A DNA stretch of 64,000 nt from Macquaria australasica (taxonomy: Eukaryota; Chordata; Actinopteri; Centrarchiformes; Percichthyidae): contig SEMN01000310.1 in the NCBI GenBank assembly GCA_005408345.1, positions 186,001 through 250,000 of the forward strand, in the 5' to 3' direction. Both the position numbers and the translations under genes were made by a program. Below the pieces are notes generated by a model. That model was not told the origin of the DNA. It did not search any database and saw nothing but the letters and a program-made list of their open reading frames with translations. Below are positions 25,226 to 37,896 of the stretch, piece by piece (the stretch's first letter is position 1; every line of letters starts with the position of its first letter).

Positions 25226-26426
25226 ATGAGGGAGTGTCTGGCGGTCACTTCCTTTTCTTAGTATTACAGGATTAACAACAAAAAAAATCTTAATCTGCTT
25301 CATAATAAACCTCCTCTACAGTGTCCTCTTTATTTTTTAAAACACAATGCAATGTGCGTTTTCATCTGAACATGTTCCTGTCTGAGATAAAGCAGAAACA
25401 GGCTCTCTGAATACACTTAAAGGTCAACAAAGGGAAAATTCATTGCAGCGCTTTTGCTCAATTTATTGTAGTCGAGCACTTGAAGGTATTGTTTTGGAGG
25501 AACGCCCAGACAAGAAACATTTCCTTAAGAGTGCAGCTTGATTTTGTAATATAATTTTATGACCATTTTACCTACTCTGCTGTACATCTCACCCAATTCA
25601 CTGCAAGAAGAGCACATATGAGTAAATGTATTTCCATCTCAAGGTCTTTCCATCTGTAATAACGTCAGCAGTAGACTGAGGCTGAGGTAGCAGGACTCAA
25701 GGCCAAGGAGATCAAGAGAAGCAACTTGTTGTATTTTCTTGTTGCTGATGAAGTGTCAAGAGTCTTTTTTCCCCCAGTAGAGGCTACAATAAGGCACGTT
25801 ATTGCTGTTATTTGATTTTCTTTTTTTTTGTTCAACTGACATCCCATTCAGATTTGATATTTCATGTGCACTCCACTTCAAAGGAGTTCAAGGCACTCTC
25901 TGCTTCATCCTTTTACCAATCAGATCAATTTGTTCTGTGTACAGTTGTTCCAGCCAGCTGTGTCTCTACTCCCTGAACGTTACAGCTGTAGTGATTACTG
26001 CCGTAAAAACTATGAACAGGATTATTAGGTGGATATAATACATAGCTACATACTGTGTACTGTATTACTAGACAATATAGGAAATGCTGTTCAATCAGGA
26101 AAGACTACATTATAGTTTCAAAGCTTTATTGATAAATATAAAGGAAACAGAATTTGGTGTAAACTCATCCATCAGCTATCAGGAGAACCCGATAATTGAA
26201 CAGCAACTGGTTCCCCCTGTTATGTTCTCTATTCCCATGGAGTCTAGCTGGTGCTGGTGCTGGTACTGGTGGAGATAGAGGAGGAGCTGGACAAACAAGC
26301 GCATCAACAACATGAGCTGGAGGCAGTGACAAAAGCAAAGATGATTTGGTATAAAAAAGAGTTCAGAGAATAGTGTTTGGATCCACCACACCCAGAACAA
26401 CAAGACTAAGAGTCTACAGCCACACT

Positions 26427-26672
26427 AGCGGCTCTGTGCAGCTGTACGTAGGCACGGCGGTGCTTTGAGCTAAATGCTAACGCCAGCATGCTAACATGCT
26501 CTCAGTGACAATGATAACATGCTGATGTTTAGGAGTTAATGTTGAGCGTGTTCTCCATGTTTGTTTAGCATGCTGACACTTTAATTAGCACAGATGTTTT
26601 GCAAGTATTTGGTCATAAACCAAAGATTCAAAACTGGCAACCTCGCGGTGGTGCTACAAGAAAAGTCAATTT
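26427..26672 (+). repeat. dispersed repeat family B, adjacent to an exon
   Basis: The part from ggctctgtgcagctgtacgt through atgctaacatgctctcagtgacaatgataacatgctgatg matches the reverse complement of 35215-35397. The following part (ttttgcaagtatttggtcat, ggtggtgctacaagaaaagtca) resembles the continuation of the same family, whose gene-proximal portion appears reversed at about 35090-35130. The coding exon starts at 26695. Confidence 0.75.
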
Positions 26673-26694
26673 GACTTTTCATTCTCCCTTTCAG

Positions 26695-26867
26695 ACACTG
26701 AAAGATCCCAACCTGTCGGCAAGAAAGGACTTCCAGAGGGAGGCAGAGCTGCTGACCAACCTGCAGCACGACCACATTGTTAAATTCTACGGAGTGTGTG
26801 TAGACGGAGACCCTCTCATCATGGTGTTCGAATACATGAAGCATGGAGACCTCAACAAATTCCTCAG
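26695..26867 (+). CDS. ntrk3: ntrk3 exon: kinase N-lobe, alpha-C helix and hinge
   Basis: The 173-bp exon follows the acceptor ctccctttcag and ends AG before the donor gtcagt, leaving two bases of an arginine codon. It encodes TLKDPNLSARKDFQREAE, then LLTNLQHDHIVKFYGVC and DPLIMVFEYMKHGDLNKFLR. The glutamate in FQREAELL is the alpha-C residue expected to pair with the beta-3 lysine. FEYMKHGDLNKFLR is the hinge and helix D of Trk kinases. The frame is open throughout, and splice phase matches the exon on either side. Upstream, repeat-like sequence runs to within about 20-30 bases of the acceptor, leaving little unique intron for the branch point. Confidence 0.96.
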
Positions 26868-28561
26868 GTCAGTTTTTCACTGCAGGTTAAGTCAATTTAA
26901 CCTTAATATAGCAGGCTAGTGCTGGCTGAGCAAATTAGAAATTCATCATATGAACGGACAGTAGCAGACTATAGCGGGTGAAAGCCTAATTACTGTGCAA
27001 ATGTGTGTGTGTGTCACCTGTGATTGGAGCATTTTCACTCAGGGTACTGGGTGGACTAGATGGAAGTGTCCACCAACTCACTGACAGTATGTAAATATAA
27101 CACTTCAGTAAGAGTCCAAGAAAAGTAGGAATCTTTTGTCAAATTCCTGCTGCCGATACAATATCCAGCCAACTTCACAGCTTTCTGGGTTAGCAAACAT
27201 GAGTGCTTTAGTGCTTTTGTTCCGTAATGTCAGTCTGTACCGAGGGAAGTGACCTCTGATAAGCCTCAACAAAAGCGACACGATGCCGGTACAGCGAGCG
27301 CTTTGGTAATGGGAAGCATCACTGGGGTTGATGTCAGTGTGCACAGGAAGAGTCTGGGATAGAAGTGTGTTGTTTCAAGTGCGTTGACAGCAGCAGTGTG
27401 TGCGTGCGTGTGGTCTGTCTTGTTTTTTGAAGTTTGAACAATAGTTGAAAAGATGACATGTTACATTTGAGTGTGAGTGTGTGTCTGGATTCGAGAGCGC
27501 GTGAAGACTTTCTGTTGGGAAATCATTCCTGAAATGAAAGGCAATGTCGTGAATGATGAAATTCTTTCATGCGAGGTGCAAGACGTGGCTGATTTTTGGT
27601 CTATTGGTCCTGTTGGTCACATTTAACAAATGAGATGTGGGGAGAATCAGTAGGAATGAATGGAGTATCTGATGTGCGAGTCCAGCTCAACCTTCAGATA
27701 AACGGCGGGCAGCCTGCACTCATTCAGCCACTGCTAGATCTCTGTGAAGTAAAACAGATGTAGAGAGACAAAAAGACACACACTAAGGAAGACTACTACT
27801 AATCCCTCTACAGTGCAGCTGAATTATTACACGCACACTTAAAGCAAAGAACACTGAATTGCACTAAAATTGAGAGATAGTGGAAGAAAGACAGCCTGAG
27901 ACAACTTGCTCTGGTAAATGTACGACATTCAGTACCTTGATGAAATTCCTGAGCCAAACCAAAGACTTGTATAACAGTCCCTGAATTAATAAAAACAGTG
28001 CAGACACTTAACAGTTGCTTGCAGGTTATAGTTAATTTCTTAATATTTCTAACAGTCTCTCTTTATTATGCTAATTATCCTCAATAGCTAGAAAAGGGTA
28101 CCAAAACTGCCAGGATAAGGGTTTATTAGCACTGTAAGGAGTGTTGGGTTACTTATTAAAGGGGCAATCAGGTAACTGTCTGTCATGCTGAAAAGGCATT
28201 AAAGGTTCCTACGTGCAGTTGTTAAAGTGAGATTATGTGACTTTTTAAAGACAGAATAACACAAATATTATTTTACAAATGAAAAGTTGAATTCATAAAA
28301 AATAAAATTGTGCTGGTTTTGCTGCTATAGCCTTACTTGGTCTGGTATGACCAATTGCTTATGGTGGCTAATGTTACCACAAACTTTAGATAGATGTTGC
28401 TTCACGACTTTATGACTCTCCTCTACTTGTGTGACTGTGACTGTAATTACCAACTCTGGCCTGTTCAGCAAAGTGACATACTCTCACTTTAAAACAGACT
28501 AGAGATCTCCGTAATCAATATTAGTTAATCAAATCAATGAATGCTATTTTATTTAACGCAG
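26868..28561 (+). other. ntrk3 intron, 1.7 kb
   Basis: Short intron between hinge and catalytic-loop exons. A few GT-rich patches (27000-27015, 27395-27415, 27470-27485) and AT-rich unique sequence; no exon or mobile element recognised. Confidence 0.75.
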
Positions 28562-28805
28562 AGCCCACGGCCCAGATGCCATGATCCTGGTAGACGGCCA
28601 GCCGCTGCAGTCCAACGGGGAGCTTGGCCTTTCCCAGATGCTGCACATCGCCACCCAGATAGCCTCGGGCATGGTCTACCTGGCCTCCCAGCACTTTGTT
28701 CACAGAGATCTGGCAACCCGCAACTGCCTGGTGGGCAATGGCCTGCTGGTCAAGATTGGCGACTTCGGCATGTCCAGGGACATCTACAGCAGTGACTACT
28801 ACAGG
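28562..28805 (+). CDS. ntrk3: ntrk3 exon: catalytic loop, DFG and activation-loop tyrosines
   Basis: The 244-bp exon follows the acceptor atttaacgcag and ends at AGG before the donor gtaaga. Its first base completes the arginine codon, and it ends on a codon boundary. It encodes AHGPDAMILVDGQP, then ELGLSQMLHIATQIASGMVY, the catalytic loop HRDLATRN, KIGDFGMSRD and IYSSDYYR. The HRD aspartate is the catalytic base, and the DFG aspartate binds magnesium. The three tyrosines in YSSDYY match the Trk activation-loop autophosphorylation triad. The codon bias is GC-rich compared with the AT-rich introns. The splice after DYYR is where mammalian NTRK3 can add 14 extra residues; here the next recognisable exon continues with VGGHTM. 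Confidence 0.97.
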
Positions 28806-31210
28806 GTAAGACCTCACTAAGATCCTTATTTATGCTCGTGATTTGCCATCAAAATACTGGGAGCTAGAGAGGTTTCAGAGTTCAGACTGCCAAAGTGATA
28901 AAGATGGGAAAAAATGTAAACTTTTGCCTTTTGCCACTCTGTAACAAATCCATGTTTTGGTCCTTTAAAGTAGCTGATGGCCATCACTTTGCCTCTTCCT
29001 GTACATTTTTACGTAAGGAACATATGGCATAAGCATTAACAGATTCCACCTGACACACAAAAGTAAATTTTAGTTCTTCACAATAGTTCTGACTTTGTTT
29101 GTAATTGGGTCCAAAACAACTCTAAATATATCCTCAGGTGGCTGCTAACTAAGATTATATTTCTAAGGGGTGAAGACTGTCATTTCTTTGTTTATATGTT
29201 TTTTGTTTCCATCTTTTCTTTTCTAAGGAGAGTTAACGGCTCTCCCTCCCCAGTGCAGGCCCAGGCCCCCCACACCCGCCCTCATACAGTCATGCGAGGA
29301 TGGAGAGGTTTAGCAGTGTGGTAGGAGATGAGCCTGCTGAGCCTCCAGCCTGACGCTTAGAGGCCTGTTTATATAGCTTCCGATTCATGTCCTCTCTACT
29401 GTTTAACACGATTAGCAACTCTGAACACCGCAAACCAGGCGGCAACTGCTGGCCCCAAAGAATTTAGCATTTTTCTGAATAAATAAGTGGATATTATGGA
29501 GTGATGGCTGCTACAGATCTGGATCCTTTAAACAGCCTGGTCTTGTGAAATGACTTTAGGTGCGCCTGATTCTGTTTTCCCAGCGTGACAGCTGGGCCAG
29601 TTCGGACTTTGCTGGGGGCCACGCCAGAAGTTATGAAGTACTTGCCTGCTGGGTGAGCAACTCTGCACACATAATACAATTTGTAAGGAAAATTTGAGCG
29701 AGATGTTTTTAGTGTTTGGTACATGGCTCCTCCATGCACACCATCTGTGTGGTGTGTGTATTATTAAAACCTGAATGTTTGGTTTGGTTTGTTAAAGAAT
29801 AATGGCAGGATTCTGTGTGTGTGTTGTTCAGTGCAGGCTGGGGATATGGCTGAGTGTGTGTCAGTATAACCAATCTTACTGTTTTGGTCCTCAGTGGATA
29901 GTAAAGTGTCAAGTCTGGATGAGGATGTTTCAGTGGGAACAGAAAATCAGTACACTGACTTTATTAAAAATGGTCATGCATAATTTAAAGATCTTGGATC
30001 ACAGCAGAGCAGCAGTGTTGGGAGGCTAAGACCAAACAACATAAAATTAAACAACATAAACAGATGTACATTTTCATATTAGTAGCATTGTTATCTTAGT
30101 TTAAAGCCAGTTGAATGTAATTTTGTGTTGCACATGTAAAAATTAAATTAAATTACAGAATATAAAAGACCTTTCTCACGCTCTGTGACATAGCTTAATG
30201 GCATGTTCACTTTCCAGCCACACTTCTGAAATATAATATTCAAAGCTTGTTGTGGGTTTAGCATCAAGGGTATATAAATGCTCTACTTAGAGTCTTGAAT
30301 ACTCATTATAAGCTCTTTGTGGAGGAGAATAATTGGATGTTTAGACACTGGCAGCTTCGTGTAGGCCAGTTTCATGGTAACCATGGCAGATCTTATGCTA
30401 TTCATTTTGCATGTAGGTTGTGCACATTTTGCAGCATCAAGTCTCCCTATTACAGTAATTGGAGTATGCATGCATGGATTTTGTGTGTGTCATTCCCTAT
30501 TTGAATGTGTCATCTACATAGCTATGATTCCATGGCTGCCTCTGAATACATGTTTGTGCTCATTGTAGTAGCCTGAATCGGACTTTTGAATAGTTGAATT
30601 ATTTCTGAACCAACTTGATTTAAGATCAATTATAGAACCACAATGGGTGTTATAGTTGAAGTGAATATCAAAGTGCTAGTCTGATCCCTGCTTATCATCA
30701 CATCTTGACATATGCAGAGATGAAATGACCTCTTCTTTGCAGATAATGTTGTTTTAATGTTCCCTGCTCCCCTACCAGTATGACTGCGGGTGTACTGGGC
30801 TGCTCCCACTATGTCTGTGGAACAGTGAGAGCTCAGGTGGGTCCCTCTGGACAAATAAAAAAGGACAAAGCTGTGCATGTTTCCTTGTTTTGGCCCAGGA
30901 GAACAGTTAATCTAATTGTCCCTGAAGACCAAGTCACAGCTGATTTAGCAGGCAGATACTGCTCAGCTGAAAGATTAAATGGTTCAGCTGATTGTTCTTG
31001 TCTGAACAATTATAAGCCTAATACATAGGTGCTGTGAGTTAACTGTTGTAGTCAAAAGACAGACAGAGAGTAGCTGCAAGAGGTTTCAACAGATATAAGA
31101 CCTAACAGGGAAACAAGGTGCTGTGTGAGCTGGGTTTTGTACTGTATTCATATTTAAGTCTATACACATAGATTATGTAAATTTCTGTGAGCGAAAGATA
31201 CAGTATATTC

Positions 31211-31415
31211 GAGACTGTCCTCCCCCAAAATATGGCCATATAGGTTGTCTGTGCAAGCAGCTTATTATGACCCATATTTACATTTATTTAGGCGGCGACC
31301 TCTAGTGGCCATAGTAATTACGATGAGACTGTCCTCCCCAAAAATACAACTGTATAGGTCGTCTGTGAAAGCAACTTATTAAGATCCATATTTACATTAA
31401 TTGTTAGGTGGCGAC
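31211..31415. repeat. two tandem copies, 114-bp period
   Basis: Copies start gagactgtcctcc at 31211 and 31325 and share catatttacatt and ggcgac; they differ by scattered substitutions. Confidence 0.85.
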
Positions 31416-31563
31416 ATATAAAGAGTCACAAACTCCACGAAGAGAGAAGGTCAGGTTGGATGGATGGGTCAAACAACACAAGACTTTCACTCAGGAGACC
31501 GCTGTTTGTGTCCCGTGTGAAACCAAAAGTCAGCGTTGACTTATTTTAACTTGCATAGCCTAT

Positions 31564-31595
31564 GTAACTTAAGTTACGTACGTAAGTTAAGTTAC
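31564..31595. repeat. 32-bp near-perfect palindrome
   Basis: Arms of 16 bases with no spacer around ttacgtacgtaa pair at 15 of 16 positions. Confidence 0.9.
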
Positions 31596-32390
31596 TTAAC
31601 TAATGTAGTTATTTTAACTCAAACCATGATCTTTTCCTAAACCTAACCAAACTGCGACCGTTTCACAATGTTAACCACGTTTTGTTGTTGTTACCATGAC
31701 GACGAAGGTCCAGTAGACCTATATATGTCGTTTAGGTTGGAGGACTTGTTTGTATATTCATAAGGGAGTGTCGGGGTGGTGTGGGGTAAAAGCACTCACC
31801 TACCCAGCTTCAATCCTTGACTGCAGTGGCCCAACACAGGCAATATTCATAAGTGGGAAGCCAGTGAGGGTTCACGTCCTTGACACTACACTAGAGACTC
31901 ATGCTGGTTGATCAGGGTGTCTGTGCAGAGGGGGGTGGACCTGCAAGCGAAAAAGGTGGACCTCCAGGCACATTATACTCCTCACTGACAGGTGAAAAGA
32001 AGCAGCTGGTGACTCTATGTGTATCTACACTCTGCTCTGGCTAACAATGGAGCTTGCAGTGAAAGGGGCTGCAGTGTCAGGGGAACTGGCCAGTCGAAAT
32101 TGGGATAAAAGGGGAAAATGTAGAAAGATACAGTAAAAGTATGTACAAAAATCAGTTAAAATCACTTTATTTACAGAACAGGTGCTTGTGTGTGTGCATG
32201 TGTCCGTGTCTGTGATTACAACTAACTACACACATGTGAAGGAAAGAATTAATAGCCCTCGAGAAGTGAGCCAGTCTGAGGGAACTTGCTCAGTCAAACG
32301 TTGGTTCCGTCTATCAAACTCAGTGGTGAATTTGTTGAAGAAAGTTTAGACGGTTGAATAATTTATTGAATAATTTCTTGATTCAACGCG

Positions 32391-32417
32391 TGCGCGCACA
32401 CACACACACACACACAC
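32391..32417. repeat. short CG/CA dinucleotide run
   Basis: tgcgcgcaca passing into CA units. Confidence 0.9.
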
Positions 32418-34307
32418 TGCAGTGAGAAAAGGAAGAATAGTTCATGCAAATCTGTATGTTGATTTAGGCAGAAACCAAAGAAATGGTTTGTAAAAGAAAA
32501 AAGACCAGTTTAAATTCAGGGTGCTGTATGTATGTGTGTGTGTGGCATGCCTTGTGTGAAGCTGCTGTTTGGTGCATTGTGATAGCATCGCTGTCTGCCT
32601 ACACACAGGAATATTGACAGAGCTCAGAGATAAGGAGCTCCTAACAGTATTGGACACTTTCCCTGTGTTGAGTGATTATGAATAGCAGCGCCCTGCCAAG
32701 AACACAATCCTCCCATCGCTGACTAGTCGTATTGACGCTTGCTGCCCTCTGGGACTCCCGAGACACTTTGCAGCAGGAGGGAACAACTTCAAGAAAGAGA
32801 TGAATATTGTCCTAAATCACATCCATCTGTCATATCCTCCTGCTCCGCCTGCACAGAATGCGCCTTTGTGTCGTTTCAAAAGAGACAACGGCAAAACACG
32901 CACAGGCCAACGGCAGCACCGGTGCCTGCTATGTAGGTGTTTTATACCACTGCCTCACGATATATCAGGTAATGTTTTCCTGAGTTCAGAGAGTAAAGCA
33001 CTGAATTATGCATGTTTAGGTAGGTATAAATGACAGCGACTGCTCTAAAGGTGCCTATGCATTAAAGGTGCAAGTAGGAAGACTGAGTGAAATACTGTTT
33101 TTAACCAGAAATGTTTTAGAAACAGCATCTAGAGGACAGATGGAGGAGCTCAAACAAGGTCTGTCAAATATCATTATTAGATGTATTATTTTCTCCCAGT
33201 GTAATGACAGTTTTTTTTGTATTGCATGTCTTCTTTAACGTAGCAATATGCCTTGCAGTACATTTCATGGCCCTTGACAGCTAATTTTCTCACAATACCC
33301 AGTTATATTTGGACAATATTCATTGGTTATGTTGAATCAGGAGTCCAAAAAAGCTGCTCCCTGGTTTGCTGCGATTAATGAATTGTATTTTTGTAATTTG
33401 TGGTAAATTCAATTCCTGGTGGCATAAAAAAAAGTTCTACAAAAATTTTCAGCTTGGCTTTCTGAAAGGTGCAGGTAGACTGCAGTGATAGACGCTGGTT
33501 CTTCTAGACAAAGAGAGAAATAGCTTCAAAACAGCTCATTACAGCCAAATTATGAACAGTGACATATAGGTTCCTGTCAGGGGATAAGCTGTAGAGTCTT
33601 CCAGTTTCTACTTTTTAGCTAGAGAATATTAAAAATTCTTCAGACCTTTCTCCAGAGGCTTGCTTGCAGCAGAGTGTTTTCATTTAGCAGTGGCAGGGTG
33701 GTGTTCTTTATTTCAATGAGTGTTACATTGTCTGAATGTAAAGCAGGATGATGTTGAGGGGGAAAAAAAGCACATGTCCAGCTAACTTTAGTTAGGTAAA
33801 AGAAGGCAACAACGATTACGATCTTACCCTTAATATTTGCACAGGAAATAAAAATTGTTTAAAAGCCAGAATCTGCATTTCTGACTGTCAAACACTAACA
33901 ATGTTATGATCTAATGACTCAGTTTCAAGGACTTTGTGTTCTTTGTGACTCTGTGCTTCTGCTTACCTGCACTGCTTGCTTTGAAGAAAAATGGTCCCCA
34001 GGTTTCTACTGTTTCAAGGATCAAACAGACCCTCCACTGCTGCATTATTTATCAAGCACACACTCCCTCAAAACTGTATGCAGCTTGGTGCTAATGAGTA
34101 CACAGGCCATATTTATTACTGCTGCATGAAGGGATGAAAAAACTGTTCTGCCTCTCCCTTGGGTCTTGTTTTTTTTTTCTCTCTTAGCCTAGCGTTCCTG
34201 TCTTACATGATCTAAGAAATGAAGGAGATGCTACTGTTGACCTCAGAAGAAGTCTGGCTTTAGAGGACCCAAGAAGCACAGTTCTCTGCATTCTTTAGAG
34301 CTAGTTC

Positions 34308-34600
34308 AACATTCAACATTTTTCGCTTTCTTGCCGAGGGATAGATGAGAAGACTGATACCACTCTCATTTCTGTAAATAAGAAGTTACCGCTAGCAGCT
34401 GGATAGCTTAGCTTAGCATAAAGATTGGACGCAGGGGGAAACAGCTAGCCTTGCTCTGTCCAAAGGTAACAAAGTCTGCTTACCAGCACCTCTAAAGCTC
34501 ACTAATTAACACGTTATTAACACGTTATATGTTGTTTGTTTAATCCATACAAAAACCAAAGTATAAAATCGACAGGTTGTGGTTTTGCTGGGGGTTATAC
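34308..34600 (+). repeat. dispersed repeat family A, forward copy
   Basis: One of the better-preserved copies: gatagatgagaagactgataccactctc, agcttagcttagcataaagat, aacagctagccttgctctgtcc, ctaaagctcactaattaacac, tgtttgtttaatccatacaa. Confidence 0.8.
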
Positions 34601-34689
34601 TTATTAGTCAGTAATTTAAAAATGCTAATTCAGTCTTTCTATTTTCTACCCAAATGTCAAGGATCAAAACTCCATTGCTAAATGAAAAT

Positions 34690-35150
34690 ACTCACCTACT
34701 AACTTTTGTGATCTCCTAACCTTTCCTTAACGCCACCATCAGGTTGACATGTTTGGCTTTTTGTGAAATATCTCAACAGGTATTGGATGGATTGCCATGA
34801 AATTTGATACAGATATCCATGGTGCCCAGAGGATGAATCCTAATGACTTTTGTCATCCCCTGACTTTTCCTCTAACCCTGCCACCAGGTCAAAGCTTCCA
34901 CATACACGTGAAATATCTCAACATCTACTTGATGGATTGGTACAAAATTTGGTACAGATATTCATGGTGCCCAGATGATGTATCCTACTGACTATGATAG
35001 CTTGACTCGCCTCTAGCACCACCTTTTTAAGTGAAATATCTCAACAACTATTGAACGGATTGCCATGAGGTTTGGTACATACATTCATGTTCCCCTAAGG
35101 ATGAATTGTGGTGATCCCTGACTTTTCATCTAGAACTATCTTAAGGTCAA
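34690..35150. repeat. tandem repeat block, about 3.5 units of 120-145 bp
   Basis: Units begin aaatatctcaacaactattg-like sequence at 34766, 34911 and 35034 (spacings 145 and 123), each followed by gattgccatgaaatttggtac, attcatggtgcccag and a gactttt...ctag segment. A partial unit precedes. I recognise this as a common fish repeat; it seems joined to the family B segment that follows. Confidence 0.8.
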
Positions 35151-35214
35151 TACTAAAAAAAAAAAGGAAAACTAATGACATTGCCATCAGCCTCAGCTGT
35201 ACTTTGCGTTTTGG

Positions 35215-35397
35215 TGTAATTAGCAAATGTTAGTATGCTAACACACTAAACTAAGATTCTGAACATGATAATCATTAAATCTGCTAAATATCAGCATGTT
35301 ATCATTGTCACTGAGAGCATGTTAGCATACTGACGTTAGCATGAAAGCATCGCTGTGCCTAAGGACAGCCTCACAGAGCTGCTAGCACAGGATCTTA
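35215..35397 (-). repeat. dispersed repeat family B, reverse copy
   Basis: The reverse complement of 26427-26595: gctaacatgctctcagtgacaatgataacatgctga and the tgcctaaggacagcctcac-type end. Confidence 0.8.
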
Positions 35398-37896
35398 GTC
35401 TAGTTATTAATTTATCACCAAATATAACCCATGTAGAAGGCTCTCCAATGCATACTGTTCCAGAAGACATATCATTTAACATTATTACATATCATTTAAC
35501 ACATTCAGAGTGCAGTTACAACGTCAGCAGCAACTGACTGCATAGAGAAGCTACCTATCTACACATTGTATTACACAAGTCAATCTGGAGAGCTTAATAA
35601 TACAAAATTGCATGTGTGTGTGTGTTTATGTGTTCTGAAAACCTTCAGAACCTTTCACCACCCACAGGCATGCAGCAGCCAGGGTAGATACCACTTTATC
35701 TCCACTTGGCAGCAGCGCAGCAGGTAGAAACCTAATGGACATCATAGCCTCTAAAAGTGAACTTGTGTTCACTGCTGTTTGAGCTGGGAGAGCAGAGATA
35801 GCAGCGTGGTTAGAGCAGGGAGAGAGAGTGTATAGATGGTTATCGGGGCCCTTTAAGATGTCTGGGGCCTCCCAGGGCTCCCTGCAGGCCGCAGAGCGCC
35901 CATCGAAGAGCCCAACTGGGCCAGTAATCTATCCCCCTGCCATGCTGCTGTGCTCTCCACGCCGTTAATCCAATCACTCCCCTGCCACGGTGGGACAGGC
36001 AGAGCACTAATCCAGTTTACACAGCAACAAAAAAAAAGCCCCAGACTCATTCCTCACTCCCCGCAGAGCTTTGCCAGCTTCTCGATGTGACATTGAGTGA
36101 GAAAGATGAGGATAATTACAGGGGCAATTATTTTATTTTTATTATGGGTTCAGCCTTTTTTTTTTCTTTTTCCCCCATGTTCCAAGCTAATTGCCATGGC
36201 CTTGTCACAAAAACCCAAGGTGATAGCATGCAATCATTTGGGAAGCAGAGAGTCAGCCAGTTTTAATGCTCCTCGCCACGGCAGCAGCAGTTGAATCATT
36301 AGTATGCATCTGATGAGGTTTAGCCTTGCGTGCAATGGGCTGGGTGGACCTCAGATAAGTCATTTAGACTAACAGGAACTTAATTAATTTTGTTTAATCT
36401 TTATAAAGCTCCACAGGGGGACAGATTGGTATACAGCCCCTCACCGATTCCTTCACCTCACTTTCAGCCCACCTAGCTTGCCTCAGCCCAGAGATTTTAC
36501 ACAACGGGGGCGACTGGTCTCGGCATCAATATTGGCTTAATGTTGTGTACAATACTAAAACGTGGCATGTCTAATGAGACCAGGTGGGGTATAAGTCAGT
36601 GTTCATTTGGTCATTAGCTTGCACTGGAACCCTGGCAAATGAGGTTGAGGGTGAAATCGAGGAAAAACTAACTGCTAACCCTCCTTGCCTCTGCAAAAAT
36701 CACTCTGGGACTGTCAATAAATACTGTGTATACTGTGTATAGAGAAAGGGCACCTTACTTGAAACACCTCTCAAATTTATGTTTACCTTAATTAACTTAG
36801 CTAACTTTATCTGTCCTACCACTGAAGAAAAACACCAACAGCTTCGATTGTCTTCCAGGGGGGTGGTGGATCATACTTGTTTAGTCTGGGACTCAGCCAG
36901 AGAGTGAGCTGGCAGGGAGGAGTCTGAGAAATGAGGAGGTAAAGGATGTTTCTGTCTTTGAGATTCTGCTAATACCTCAGATGCCCTTGGGCAAGTTATA
37001 GAGAGGCAGAATTGTGACTGGAGGATCCTGGAAAAATGACACCAAAGTGTAACTCTCCTCACTTTACAACTCTACACTGAGATGCAGTTGAGCAGAGCAC
37101 TTAACCCCTGGTGGGATTAGTGGAAGACTTTGGTTGTACTGGGCAGCTCTGAGGTGTAAATGTGTGTAAATGTATTAATGTGAAGCAGGATGGAGCTGAA
37201 AAGTAAGTGTGTGCTCTGCAAACCCTCTCTGGACTTTTAGATACATTTTAGAAAATAAAAAGTTTTTCAAACACAGTGTGCTGAGGAGTAAAAAAACATC
37301 AACATAACTACATTTTGCAAAAGTCTGTCTTAACCAATATGAATTCAAAACCTAAATAATCCACAAAGTACACTTATTTTGATATATGTTTCAGGACTAT
37401 TTCTGAAGTCACATTTTTCAGTTCTGCTTAATCTAATCACTTGTTCAAAGAGAAGAAAGAGTTACTACAGTATTAAATGATTTGTTTAGATAGACATTTT
37501 TTCAGTGAAGGAGGAATGGAAGTTAAATGATGCCCTCCATTTGTTTTGCTGAAATTCTACTGGGACCAAAAGTTGGACATTCTGGAGGCTAATGGAGTGT
37601 GTTTTGATTCAGTCAGCATGTAGGTGTATTTGTAGAAAACTGTATCTAATGGTCTTGTTGACCTCCAGGCCATGTGTACAATATTGATTTGTGTTATATA
37701 TAAGGAAAGGCATACAGCCTTGTGATATCACTGCACAGTAAGTTATTGACTTCTTCAAGACACTTTAAACAAGGGGTTCCACTGAGGAGGAACCTTACTG
37801 GAGATCCATTTTCCAGAGGAGGTACCTTGAGGTTCTTCTTCTTGTGAGATGATGGGGTTTCTTGAAGAACGTTTCCATTTTAACAAGTCTTATTAA

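Larger units (their letters stand above)
22076..26694 (+). other. ntrk3 intron, 4.6 kb, repeat-dense
   Basis: It contains a GT microsatellite next to the donor, an inverted pair of family A copies enclosing another inverted element (22168-23560), the LINE end at about 24168-25225, and a family B repeat just before the next exon. About 25230-26400 is plain AT-rich sequence with one purine/GGT-rich patch near 26245-26290. No further exon is recognised. Confidence 0.75.

Noticed and set aside
36871..37062. Exon-like segment after ttccagggg near 36859
   Set aside because: Hits a stop within about 65 bases in the frame considered and resembles no Trk sequence.
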